Shown here piece after piece: positions 38,247-46,488 of a stretch of 64,000 nt of DNA. Both the position numbers and the translations under genes were made by a program. This stretch comes from Actinomycetota bacterium (GTDB lineage Bacteria > Actinomycetota > Geothermincolia > Geothermincolales > RBG-13-55-18): the NCBI GenBank assembly GCA_014360645.1, contig JACIXD010000005.1, positions 62,001 through 126,000 of the forward strand, given 5' to 3'. The notes below the pieces were generated by a model that did no database searches, was not told the origin of the DNA, and saw only the letters and a program-made list of their open reading frames with translations. Every line of letters begins with the position of its first letter. Positions within the stretch are counted from its first letter, which is position 1.

Positions 38247-39146
38247 GTGCGGGGCCTGAGCTGGAAGGGCGGCGGCAGGATATATCACAATCCCCCGCGG
38301 GAGAGAGAGAAGGACATCGACCGCTTTCCCCACATGTACACGGTGGCGGAGGAGTTCAGGATCGCCCTGCGCCACCGCATCCTGAACGAGCTCCGGACCT
38401 ACGAAGACTACATACCCGGAAACGGGATGCTCACCGCCAGGGGGTGCTACGGAGCCTGCACTTTCTGTCTCGACCCCGTGCTCTGGGGAAGGAAGACCGC
38501 ACGCCATGGCACGGAGTACGTACGCCGGGTGGTGGAATGGTGTTGGGATAATTACCCAGACGAAAGCCGGCTCTTCTATTTCGGGGACGCCAGCTTCGTG
38601 ACCGACCGCGATTGGCTGTTCGAGCTGCTGGGCATGTTGCGGGACATCCCCTATGCCTATAACGCCCAGACGCGCGTGGAATCCCTCACCCCCGAGGTGC
38701 TGCGCGCCATGGCCGAATGCAACTTCGCCACCGTGGGCATGGGAGCGGAGAGCTTCAACCATGACGTGTTGCGCCGTACGGTGAGGAAACGGGGCGGCCG
38801 CGAGGAGGTGCTGCGGGCGGCCAGGGAAGCGAGGCGTCTCGGGATGAGGGCCATACTCAGCTTCATCGTAGGCCTCCCCGGGGAGGGGCGCGACAGCCTG
38901 GAGGAGACCCTGGAGACGCTGCGGAGGGAGGGCATCAAGGACGCCGCCTTCTTCCCCCTGGTGGTCTTCCGCGGCACCGAGCTCTTCGAGCGCCTGGCGG
39001 CGGAGAGGACCCCGGAGGAGATGGAGGAGCTGCGCCTGACCCCCTGGTCGGAGGAGTACTACATGGTGGGGGAGGAATTCCCCACCGTGGCCTCGCTGGT
39101 GCGCTGCGCGGACGAGCTCAACCTGCGGGTCAGAGAGGTCCCCTGA
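38247..39146 (+). CDS. B12-dependent-type radical SAM protein, 5'-truncated
   Basis: The radical SAM core is intact, with GCYGACTFC and the later MGAESFNHDVLRRTVRK and FIVGLPGEGRDSLEET. The start GLSWKGGGRIYHNPPRE is the linker that follows a B12-binding domain in this family. In-frame sequence before the GTG (from about 38147) still encodes a domain-end-like LELLSALARGEREF, but a TGA lies just beyond and the rest of the domain is missing. It is therefore probably a truncated remnant, though a 299-residue core may still be expressed. Confidence 0.7.
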   Translation: MRGLSWKGGGRIYHNPPREREKDIDRFPHMYTVAEEFRIALRHRILNELRTYEDYIPGNGMLTARGCYGACTFCLDPVLWGRKTARHGTEYVRRVVEWCWDNYPDESRLFYFGDASFVTDRDWLFELLGMLRDIPYAYNAQTRVESLTPEVLRAMAECNFATVGMGAESFNHDVLRRTVRKRGGREEVLRAAREARRLGMRAILSFIVGLPGEGRDSLEETLETLRREGIKDAAFFPLVVFRGTELFERLAAERTPEEMEELRLTPWSEEYYMVGEEFPTVASLVRCADELNLRVREVP

Positions 39147-39395
39147 ACCGATGGCCGGATACCCAGGAGCGCGAAAGAGGGACGTGCCCATGACCGGGAG
39201 GCGGAGACGAAGGGCCTGAGGGCGGGCATGGGGTTTAAAGCGCGGGCTCGAGGGTGAGTATGTCAAGGGGATAAGGTGCCTGCCGGAAAAAGGAGGCGGT
39301 GAGGGCTTACGAGCGCGGGGCGAAGGCCGTGCCCCCCAAGGCGCGGTTCCGGATGCGAGGTCCCGCGCGGGACGGAAGACTGAAAACCCGGCCCC

Positions 39396-39953
39396 TCAGA
39401 CCAGCTCGTCTATGTCCAGGGGGATGCCCTTGCGCTTGTCCTGGACCAAGCCGGGAGCTCCCTCCTCGCAGCGGTCCGCGCAGAGGCCGCACCCCATGCA
39501 CAGCTCGAAGGCCACCACCGCCCTGCCTTCCCCGTCTAGGGAGACGGCCGCGAAGGGACAGGCCTGCGCGCAAGTGCCGCACCCGGCGCAGAGGGAGCGC
39601 TCGATGCGGCAGGCGCAGTCCATGGCCACGATGTGCTGCGGCTGCTCCAGGATGATGCGGTGGGCGTGGGGAAAGGGAACCACGCGCGCGCTCAACTCGG
39701 GGTCCACGGTGATGTCGCGGTCCAGGGTTAAGAGCTTGGCGGCCTGCTCCGGGGTGAGCACCTTGCAGTGGTAGCGGTTGAAGAAGAAGTCGAAGATGAA
39801 GCGCCCGCGGGGGAAGACGCGGATGTACCTGCGGGCGATGGCCATGAGGGTCTTGATGTAGTAGTCGATCCAGCGGTAGTAGACGTAGCCGTGGACGGCC
39901 CGGTCCACCCTCCAGCCGTTCGCGCGGAACAGCCGCCGCGTCGATTCCTTCAC
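39396..39953 (-). CDS. Ferredoxin-like protein, short paralogue
   Basis: A 185-residue protein. Its first 110 residues match the paralogue at 50473 (GWRVDRAVHGY, then RYHCKVL, MDCACR). Two [4Fe-4S] motifs follow (CAGCGTCAQACPF, CMGCGLCADRCEEG). About 115 residues present in the paralogue between MDCxC and the clusters, including a NCCPRCC segment, are absent. It may serve as electron donor to the dehydratase activase. GTG start; it directly follows the dehydratase genes. Confidence 0.8.
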   Translation of the reverse strand: MKESTRRLFRANGWRVDRAVHGYVYYRWIDYYIKTLMAIARRYIRVFPRGRFIFDFFFNRYHCKVLTPEQAAKLLTLDRDITVDPELSARVVPFPHAHRIILEQPQHIVAMDCACRIERSLCAGCGTCAQACPFAAVSLDGEGRAVVAFELCMGCGLCADRCEEGAPGLVQDKRKGIPLDIDELV

Positions 39954-40030
39954 CCCGCCCCCTCATCTCGCGCACGCGGTCCTGCGGGCACGCAATCCGG
40001 CATCCGTGCCGTCGGGATGGCCTCCCCTTC

Positions 40031-41473
40031 TCAGCCGCTCTCCGCCGCCGCATCCCCCGACGGCCCGGCCTTCTTGCGCCTGGCCTGAGCCCTTTTTCTC
40101 GCCACCACCTGCTCCACGAAGGTCTTCACCTCTTCCTGGAAGATCTCCATGGGAGTGTGCCGCTTGTCGAAGACGTCCCCGGTGAGCATGAGGGTGGGCA
40201 GCCCCAGTCTCTTCATCATCTCCCGCCGGAAGAAGGCCGCCGTACCCAGGGTGTGTTTGCAGGCGTGCACGCCTCCGAAGACGCAGGCATCCGCCCCCAG
40301 GTCCTGGGCGGCCCAGGCGACGTCGTCCAGCCAGCGGAGGGAGATGGACTCCCCTCCCATCTGCCTGGTCATGGGATAGTCGAAGGCGATGTCCGCCAGG
40401 CCTTCGAGCATGCTTTCCTTGGTAGAAAAATCCATCTCCGGGAAGAAGTGGATGGCCAGGATGTCCCCAAGGATGCTGATGCCCTGCTTCTCCAGCCAGG
40501 TGAAGTAACCGGAGAAGTCGAAGAGCCAGTAGATGTAGGTGATATATATCCGGGCCAGCTCCTCTCCCGCCGTGTACTCGCCCTTGCGCAGCCTCTCCTT
40601 GGATATGTCCACCATCTTCTGCAGCACGTCCACGGCCTCCTGGCGCCCCCAGAGCTGGCTGCGCAGCACCAGCAGGGTCATGCTGAAGATGTTGGGGACC
40701 GGGCAGGGCCTGGCCTTCTTGAGCTCCCAGTATTCGTGGTAGAGCCTCACCGCCTGGTAGGACTTCTCCAGGACCTCGCGCAGACGCTCCTCCCTCATCT
40801 CCGAGCCGGACCATTCCTCCAGCTCCCGGATGAACCTCTTCATGTATCCGCGGTATAGCTCGCGGCCCCGCGCCGACTCGTCCACCGGCTTCTCCAGCAC
40901 GAACTGGGGGATGCCCAGGTAGTCGGAGGCGAAGGCGTGGATCTTGGCGTTGGGGTTGCAGCTGCCGGCGGAGTTGTAGACGATGGCGTCGGGCCTGATG
41001 CCCGGCCCCATGAACAGGGGCATGGTGCCGATGGTGTTGGCGGAGCACAGGGAGTCGGGCAGGCCCAGGCCCATGGCGAAGTCCCAGAAGCGCTCCCCCT
41101 GGCCGTAGCAGATGTTGGTGATCAGGCCGCCCACGATCTCGGTGCACAGGGGGAAGATGTTGTCGAAGGCGTAGAAGATCTCGGGGGGGAAGGTGAAGGG
41201 GATGAAGACCAGCTTCTTGCCTTCCTCCTGGGCCCGCTGCGCCTCCTTGAACACGCCCAGCAGGAGGCGGAAGAAGAACAGCTCCAGCTCCCGGTCGGCG
41301 GGAAGCTCCAGCAGCCCGATGACGGTGTGCTGAAGCTCCGGGAAGACGAAGTTCTTCATGGCCTCCACGTCCTCCTCGCTCAGGTTGTCGGGGAGCTTGT
41401 AGATCATCTCCAGGATGCCCATGGCGCGCTCGAAGCCGTTCTCCCCCTCGCGCATGACGAATCCCTTTTCCAT
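40031..41473 (-). CDS. 2-hydroxyacyl-CoA dehydratase subunit (HgdB/FldC-like)
   Basis: A 480-residue protein of the benzoyl-CoA reductase/2-hydroxyglutaryl-CoA dehydratase family. Cluster-ligand regions are SLCSANTIGTMPLF and YNSAGSCNPN, and FGGVHACKHTLGT lies in the C-terminal part. The ATG shares one base with the stop of the preceding subunit gene, so the two subunits are made together. The chemistry expected is radical removal of water from a 2-hydroxyacyl-CoA; the substrate is unknown. Confidence 0.85.
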   Translation of the reverse strand: MEKGFVMREGENGFERAMGILEMIYKLPDNLSEEDVEAMKNFVFPELQHTVIGLLELPADRELELFFFRLLLGVFKEAQRAQEEGKKLVFIPFTFPPEIFYAFDNIFPLCTEIVGGLITNICYGQGERFWDFAMGLGLPDSLCSANTIGTMPLFMGPGIRPDAIVYNSAGSCNPNAKIHAFASDYLGIPQFVLEKPVDESARGRELYRGYMKRFIRELEEWSGSEMREERLREVLEKSYQAVRLYHEYWELKKARPCPVPNIFSMTLLVLRSQLWGRQEAVDVLQKMVDISKERLRKGEYTAGEELARIYITYIYWLFDFSGYFTWLEKQGISILGDILAIHFFPEMDFSTKESMLEGLADIAFDYPMTRQMGGESISLRWLDDVAWAAQDLGADACVFGGVHACKHTLGTAAFFRREMMKRLGLPTLMLTGDVFDKRHTPMEIFQEEVKTFVEQVVARKRAQARRKKAGPSGDAAAESG

Positions 41474-42597
41474 CACGCCGCACCCCCTATCCTCTCCATG
41501 AAGGCCTGCACGCGCGTCTTCACCCTCCCGATGTCCGCCCTGGCGCTGTACTCCTTCTCCAGGACCAACACCGGTATGCCGGCCTCCTCCAGGTCCCGGC
41601 GCACCAGCACGGAGTCCACGCCGTGCAGGTCGCAGAACTTGTTGTAGAGGTAGATGACCCCGTCCACCCTGGCGCGGCGGGCCGTCTCCAGGATGAGCTC
41701 CCGGCGCCGCGGGTACTCCTTGTACATGCGGGGGCAGAAGATGCTGGAGAGGTAGGTCTCGGCCAGGCGGCGCAGGGGCGGCCCCTCCTCCGGCACGCTG
41801 CGAGAGAAGGCGCGCGCGCCGAAGCAGAGGGCGTCGGCCACCACCACCGCCCCCAGGCGCTCGATCTCCTCGAACCACTCCACCTCGTCGCTGGCGGGGC
41901 CGCAGAGCATCAGCCGGGCCGCCGGCCTGGCCCCCGGAGCCCCTTTCCTCTCCTCCATGAACCGCTGGAGAAGGGCGGCGAAATCCCTGCTCAACATGGA
42001 AGAGCCCTTCACCTCCAGGGCCAAGGCCTCGCTCCCGCTCACCGCGGGCCTGTCCTGCTCGCGCAGAGCGGAGAGATCTCGCCACCTCTCCCTCACCGTC
42101 TCCCAGCCGCGTATGGCCTCATCCAGGGCCTCGTCGGTCACGCGAGAGGAGAACTTCTCCTCCAGCAGCCCCTTGAGCTCTCCCAGCTGCTCCTCGAAAT
42201 AGGCCAGGGAGTCGTCGCGGAAGAAGTGGGGCACTTTGAGGTAGTAGAAAGCGTCGAGCTTTTTTCGGTGCTGCCAGTTCTCGAACATGGCCCGCAGGTG
42301 GTCGCAGCCGTTGGTCTCGATGAGCCCGTCGAGAAAATCGTAGGTGCCGTCCAGACAGAGCTGCAGGCAGGCGCGGCAGAAGGAGCAGTTGAAGAGGGAC
42401 ATCTCCCCGTCGGCCAGTTCGGTCTCCGCGTTGCCCAGGGCCTTGATGCGGTAGGGGAGGAGGCCCGCCGCCTCGACGATCTCCACCGGGGTGGCTACGC
42501 AGGAATACCCCACCACCTTGCCTCCCGCGGCCTTCCATTCCTTGACGTAGTCGTTGTATATCTCAGTCTCCCTTCCCAGGGCGGTCGCCGTATCCAT
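41473..42597 (-). CDS. 2-hydroxyacyl-CoA dehydratase subunit (HgdA/FldB-like)
   Basis: A 374-residue partner subunit. The N-terminus has GYSCVATPVEIVEAAGLLP, the C-terminal half has YLYNKFCDLHGVDSV, and an extra cysteine pair lies in NCSFCRACLQLCLDG. ATG at 42597 follows GGGGGTGAAGGGC. It lies directly downstream of an unknown helical protein gene and overlaps the next subunit gene by one base. Confidence 0.85.
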   Translation of the reverse strand: MDTATALGRETEIYNDYVKEWKAAGGKVVGYSCVATPVEIVEAAGLLPYRIKALGNAETELADGEMSLFNCSFCRACLQLCLDGTYDFLDGLIETNGCDHLRAMFENWQHRKKLDAFYYLKVPHFFRDDSLAYFEEQLGELKGLLEEKFSSRVTDEALDEAIRGWETVRERWRDLSALREQDRPAVSGSEALALEVKGSSMLSRDFAALLQRFMEERKGAPGARPAARLMLCGPASDEVEWFEEIERLGAVVVADALCFGARAFSRSVPEEGPPLRRLAETYLSSIFCPRMYKEYPRRRELILETARRARVDGVIYLYNKFCDLHGVDSVLVRRDLEEAGIPVLVLEKEYSARADIGRVKTRVQAFMERIGGAA

Positions 42598-42602
42598 GCC
42601 CT

Positions 42603-44024
42603 TCACCCCCTCCGTGCCTTCACGCGGCCCCGCAGGCCTCTGAGGTATCCTCTGGCGCTGCCGCAAACGAGCGAGAGGGCCGTCTTGAACAAGGCTTTCA
42701 GCACCTCCGGATGGCGCGAGAGGGCCTGCGCTACTTGGCCTGACGCCGACCTGGCAGCCATTTCCAGCTCATGCGTGTCCAGGCCCGCAAGGAAGGCGTC
42801 CGTCCTTTCCGCCAGCAGGTCGGGGTGAGCGCCGGCCCAGTGGTTGTAGGCGGCAAGCGCGCGGTTGAACCCCCTCGCCGCGGCCTCGGGGCTCACCTCC
42901 ATACCCAGGGCGGAGAGGGTCTTGCGAGACAGGGCCGCGACCAGCCCGGGGTTCTCCGCTATCATCTTGCGATTAAAGTCCACGAGGCTGGTCACCGCCC
43001 TTCCCAGCTCTCCGACCTCCAGGTCCTCGGCCAGGCTGGCGGCCATCCTCCCCAGGGCCTCGCGCGGCAGCGCGTTGGCCTTCTCCAAGACCGAGGAGGC
43101 GAAGAGAAAGAACGAATTGGCCACCGCGACCATGGACTCGAACAGCGGCAAGGCCAGGCCCTCGTTCTCCAGGACCTTGCCCGCCAGCGCGCCGGCGAAG
43201 GCCTCTGCCTCCTCCCCCAGGGCGGCGATGGCCTCTGCGAGCACCTGTCCGTCGAGGGCGGGGACCAGGTCCGAGCCGATGCGCTGGAACGGCCCCCGGG
43301 TATAGAGGCTCCCGTCTCCCAGGATGAGGCTGCCGCGGTGGATGTTGACGATGAAGGCGGTGGCGCCGTTGATGATGGCGGCGACATCCTTCCACGCGAT
43401 GTCCTGCAGGATCTTGAAAAGGGCGTAGGTCACCGCCTCCGCGGGGAGTGCTAGGATCTCGAAGAGCTTCACGAGCACCGGCAACGCGTCGTTCACCACG
43501 GGAGCGACCACGCTGAAGATGTTGATGAGGGCCATGGGGTTGTCTCCCAGGATCTCCACCTCCCGGCGCAGCAGGTTCAACCTCTCGCCGGCCTTGTAAG
43601 TGACGGCCTTGCGGAGCTTGCCGAAGTCCGTGGCCTGCATGAACTCGGACAAAGTCTCCGCCCTGGTCTCTGGCAGCAGATCGGGCTGTTCCTCGTGCAT
43701 GCGGATTATGAGGCGGGAAAGGGCATTCACGGCCCGGGATATCTCCGCGCCGTCTATGCGGGCGTGGGCCGAGGCCATGAGCTCGGCGCTCTTCTCCGCC
43801 GGCAGGCTCTCCAGCGCTTCCGCGAAGGCCCTCACCGCCTGGGCGGCCGTGCTCACCAGGCGCGGTAGGGCCTCCAGCACCGCCGCCGCGAACTCGCCGT
43901 CGTCGCGGAAAAGGGCGTTCGCCAGCTCGGCGGGATCGCCCGCCCTGAGCCCCTCCACCAGTCGTGCCGCCGCGACTCTCAACTCTTCCCCCGTCAGGGG
44001 CGCACCTCGCTCTTTCACAGCCAT
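42603..44024 (-). CDS. Unknown helical protein, family member C
   Basis: About 473 residues, almost wholly predicted amphipathic helix, with few charged clusters and a basic C-terminal tail. No database family is recognised. A central segment (DNPMALINIFSVVAPVVND) has the same DP-x-Leu-Ser-x-Gly/Val-x-Leu-Pro-x-x-Asn layout as the proteins at 44880 and 45571. Membrane-surface or acyl-chain binding is conceivable but inferred only from composition and context. Its 5' end is triplicated. Confidence 0.75.
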   Translation of the reverse strand: MAVKERGAPLTGEELRVAAARLVEGLRAGDPAELANALFRDDGEFAAAVLEALPRLVSTAAQAVRAFAEALESLPAEKSAELMASAHARIDGAEISRAVNALSRLIIRMHEEQPDLLPETRAETLSEFMQATDFGKLRKAVTYKAGERLNLLRREVEILGDNPMALINIFSVVAPVVNDALPVLVKLFEILALPAEAVTYALFKILQDIAWKDVAAIINGATAFIVNIHRGSLILGDGSLYTRGPFQRIGSDLVPALDGQVLAEAIAALGEEAEAFAGALAGKVLENEGLALPLFESMVAVANSFFLFASSVLEKANALPREALGRMAASLAEDLEVGELGRAVTSLVDFNRKMIAENPGLVAALSRKTLSALGMEVSPEAAARGFNRALAAYNHWAGAHPDLLAERTDAFLAGLDTHELEMAARSASGQVAQALSRHPEVLKALFKTALSLVCGSARGYLRGLRGRVKARRG

Positions 44025-44313
44025 CCCCCTCACCTCGCCGCCAAGACTTTCCCGCAGGACGCGGCCTGCCTGCCGCGAGCCGTGCCGCCCCCGCCCCCCG
44101 TCAGGGGCGCACCTCGCTCTTTCACAGCCATCCCCCTCACCTCGCCGCCAAGACTTTCCCGCAGGACGCGGCCTGCCTGCCGCGAGCCGTGCCGCCCCCG
44201 CCCCCCGTCAGGGGCGCACCTCGCTCTTTCACAGCCATCCCCCTCACCTCGCCGCCAAGACTTTCCCGCAGGACGCGGCCTGCCTGCCGCGAGCCGTGCC
44301 GCCCCCGCCCCCG
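43988..44313. repeat. 107-bp tandem repeat, three copies, over the start of gene C
   Basis: GTCAGGGGCGCACCTCGCTC recurs at 43993, 44100 and 44207 with no difference seen. Each unit carries the ribosome site, ATG and first 12 codons of the downstream minus-strand gene. The two extra copies form 33-residue open frames (44137-44238 and 44030-44131), each ending with TGA about five bases before the next copy's ATG. Confidence 0.9.
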
Positions 44314-44356
44314 CGGGGACGCCAGGTCGGCTCCGCGGTAAGCTCCCCGGCTCTAC

Positions 44357-44785
44357 TTATCCCGCCGCCGCCTCTTTCTCTCCCTTCCACGGGACGGCGC
44401 GCGCGAGAAGCGCGATATAGAGCACGAAGAACCAGAGGATGAAATGCATTCCCCAGGAGGACGCCTCCCTGCGCAACAGCCTGCGCGCTATGAGCAGACA
44501 GGTGAGCGTCTTGTACATGATCTGGGTGTAGAGCACCGGCAGGTATCTCTCGCATTTCTCCTCGTCGCGCAGGGCTGCCGCGGAGAGCACCCCCACCGAG
44601 GTGACGATGGAGCCGTAAATGCCCATCATCACCGGGTCCTCGTGCGGCCACTTCAGGAGCTTGCGGACGAGATCCGGCGCCAGTACCATGGGGGGGCCGG
44701 CGCTGAAACACATCGCCGTGTTGTACGCATACATGAACCTCAGCCGGCTCTTCTCGCTCTTGAGACGGTTATCATCGTCCGCCAT
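44357..44785 (-). CDS. Small integral membrane protein of unknown function
   Basis: About 142 residues with three or four hydrophobic segments, for example YNTAMCFSAGPPMVLAPDLV, MGIYGSIVTSVGVLSAAAL and HFILWFFVLYIALLARAV. No family is recognised. ATG at 44785 follows GGGGGTCGGGC. It lies inside the operon between unknown helical proteins B and C and may anchor them at the membrane; that is inference. Confidence 0.7.
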   Translation of the reverse strand: MADDDNRLKSEKSRLRFMYAYNTAMCFSAGPPMVLAPDLVRKLLKWPHEDPVMMGIYGSIVTSVGVLSAAALRDEEKCERYLPVLYTQIMYKTLTCLLIARRLLRREASSWGMHFILWFFVLYIALLARAVPWKGEKEAAAG

Positions 44786-44879
44786 GCCCGACCCCCTTTC
44801 CGGTCCGCTCACGGTTCCACGGCTCGCGTCGCGTCGGCTTCACGGCTTGCAGTCGGGACTCTCCAGCCGCAAAACCTTT

Positions 44880-45557
44880 TTATCCACGCACCCTTTTCAC
44901 AGCGGCTCGTACTACCAGGAGAGCGGCGGCCGCCCCTGCCAGCGGGAGCACCTTCCGCGCCGCTTCCGCGCGTTTTTTGGCACCTTCGGGACGCGCGGCG
45001 GCGGCCGCCACCGCGCCAAGGTGCCGGAGCGACCTCGCCAGCGCCGCCGTATCCAGTTCCTTCCATATGGCGGCGAGGTCGCGCGCCACTATATCCCGCC
45101 TCTCCTCCAGGCCGGCGGTGAAGGCCTCCAGGCGGCCCAGGATGCCGTTGACGGCGTCCACGACGGCGGCGCGGACCTCCTCCGGGGCCGCTTCATCACC
45201 GATGGCCAGCCGCTTCGCGAGCCGCCCGTATACCTCCGGAAGCTGTTTCAGCCGCTCCCCGTCGATGCCGCCCCCCACCTGCCCCAGGATGTCCTTGAGC
45301 AGCGGCTCCGGGAGCCCGTTGAGCTGACGTCCCACCTCGAGGAGCAGCTCCAGCAGCCAGTTCAGCATGTCGGGAAGGGCACCGAAGAGGCTCATGGAGA
45401 TGCCGGGGTCTCCCCACAGCAGGGTCTTCACAAGTCCCGGTGCGGTCTCCGCCTTGATGTCTTTCATCTGCAGGAGGATGATCTCCTTGAGAGCCGGGGT
45501 GGCGATGATCTCCCTCAACAGGCGCTCCCCCAGTCCGACCGGCGCCGGATCCTGCAT
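44880..45557 (-). CDS. Unknown helical protein, family member B
   Basis: About 225 residues. Its N-terminal half aligns with protein A at 45571: LLREIIATPALKEI with ILRELIRTPRFKET, then a DPG...G.LP...N...E.L.E block and a PLL...GIDG block. The C-terminus ends in a hydrophobic stretch (LPLAGAAAALLVVRAAV) followed by basic residues, like a tail anchor. No known family is recognised. It starts 13 bases after the stop of protein A. Confidence 0.75.
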   Translation of the reverse strand: MQDPAPVGLGERLLREIIATPALKEIILLQMKDIKAETAPGLVKTLLWGDPGISMSLFGALPDMLNWLLELLLEVGRQLNGLPEPLLKDILGQVGGGIDGERLKQLPEVYGRLAKRLAIGDEAAPEEVRAAVVDAVNGILGRLEAFTAGLEERRDIVARDLAAIWKELDTAALARSLRHLGAVAAAAARPEGAKKRAEAARKVLPLAGAAAALLVVRAAVKRVRG

Positions 45558-45570
45558 CCCGTTCACCCCC

Positions 45571-46275
45571 TTACTCCTTGCCGCCGGCTTTTTTCACGGA
45601 GGATCCGCCGGCTGACGCCTTGCTTTTCGCCGGTGTCCCCAGCACCGGCTCCAGGATGGGCCTGAGCACGTTTTCCACGAAGGAAGGGTTCTCCCTCACC
45701 GCCCGGGCCGCCGCCTGTACGAAGCCGTGGAAGGCGGACTCCGGGTCTTGGGCACGTTCCGCCGCCCCCGCCATCCAGGCCCCGAGGCGCTCGCTCAGCG
45801 CCGCGCCGCCCGCCGCCTCGGCATAGGCGCGGCCGAAGTCGGACCCCACCGCGGCGAGGCTTCGCCTGAGACCACTCCCTTCCTCGGAGACCCCCAGCGA
45901 GAGGGCCGAGGACACCAGCCCGCCGACGGCCTCTCCCGCCGACTGCCCGTCGATACCCGCCACCACCCGATCGAGGAAATCCTGCAGCAGGGGCGGAGGC
46001 ATGGTCTTCATCTGGCAGGCCACCTCCGCCAGGGCCTCGCTTACGACGTTGATGAGGGCGGGGAGGCTGCCCATGATGGAGAGCAGGAGCCCCGGATCCT
46101 GCCAGAAAAGGGTGCGCACCAACCTCCTTGCCGAGGGCGGGTCGATGGAGTTGAGCAGTATGATCACGGTCTCCTTGAACCTGGGGGTGCGGATCAGTTC
46201 GCGGAGGATACGGTCCGCCGCATCCAGGAGGCCCTTGGTCTCCACGGCGGCAACGGTCTCGGTACCGGTCTTCAT
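45571..46275 (-). CDS. Unknown helical protein, family member A
   Basis: About 234 residues, mostly predicted helix. The signature block reads DPGLLLSIMGSLPALINVVS, with FLDRVVAGIDGQSAG downstream. It has a Lys/Gly/Ser-rich tail. It is a paralogue of protein B and, more distantly, of protein C. ATG at 46275 has GAGGTG seven bases upstream. About 210 GC-rich bases separate it from the acyl-CoA dehydrogenase gene upstream, without a visible gene. Confidence 0.75.
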   Translation of the reverse strand: MKTGTETVAAVETKGLLDAADRILRELIRTPRFKETVIILLNSIDPPSARRLVRTLFWQDPGLLLSIMGSLPALINVVSEALAEVACQMKTMPPPLLQDFLDRVVAGIDGQSAGEAVGGLVSSALSLGVSEEGSGLRRSLAAVGSDFGRAYAEAAGGAALSERLGAWMAGAAERAQDPESAFHGFVQAAARAVRENPSFVENVLRPILEPVLGTPAKSKASAGGSSVKKAGGKE

Positions 46276-46488
46276 CCTCATCACCTCACATCTCAAGGTC
46301 TCGGTGGAAGCGGGGAACCGTTATCGCGTGCTCCAGGTACCTTCCCCCGGGCGGCATCGCGTGCCTCCAGCCCGCCTCCCCGTATCCGTATTACCCAGTA
46401 TTTGTCCGTCCCGGTGCTGCGCCTCGCCGCGCAGCCTTCCGCGCCGTTCCGTTCCTGCCGCTCGGCGTTCTTCCATCCGCCCCTCGCC

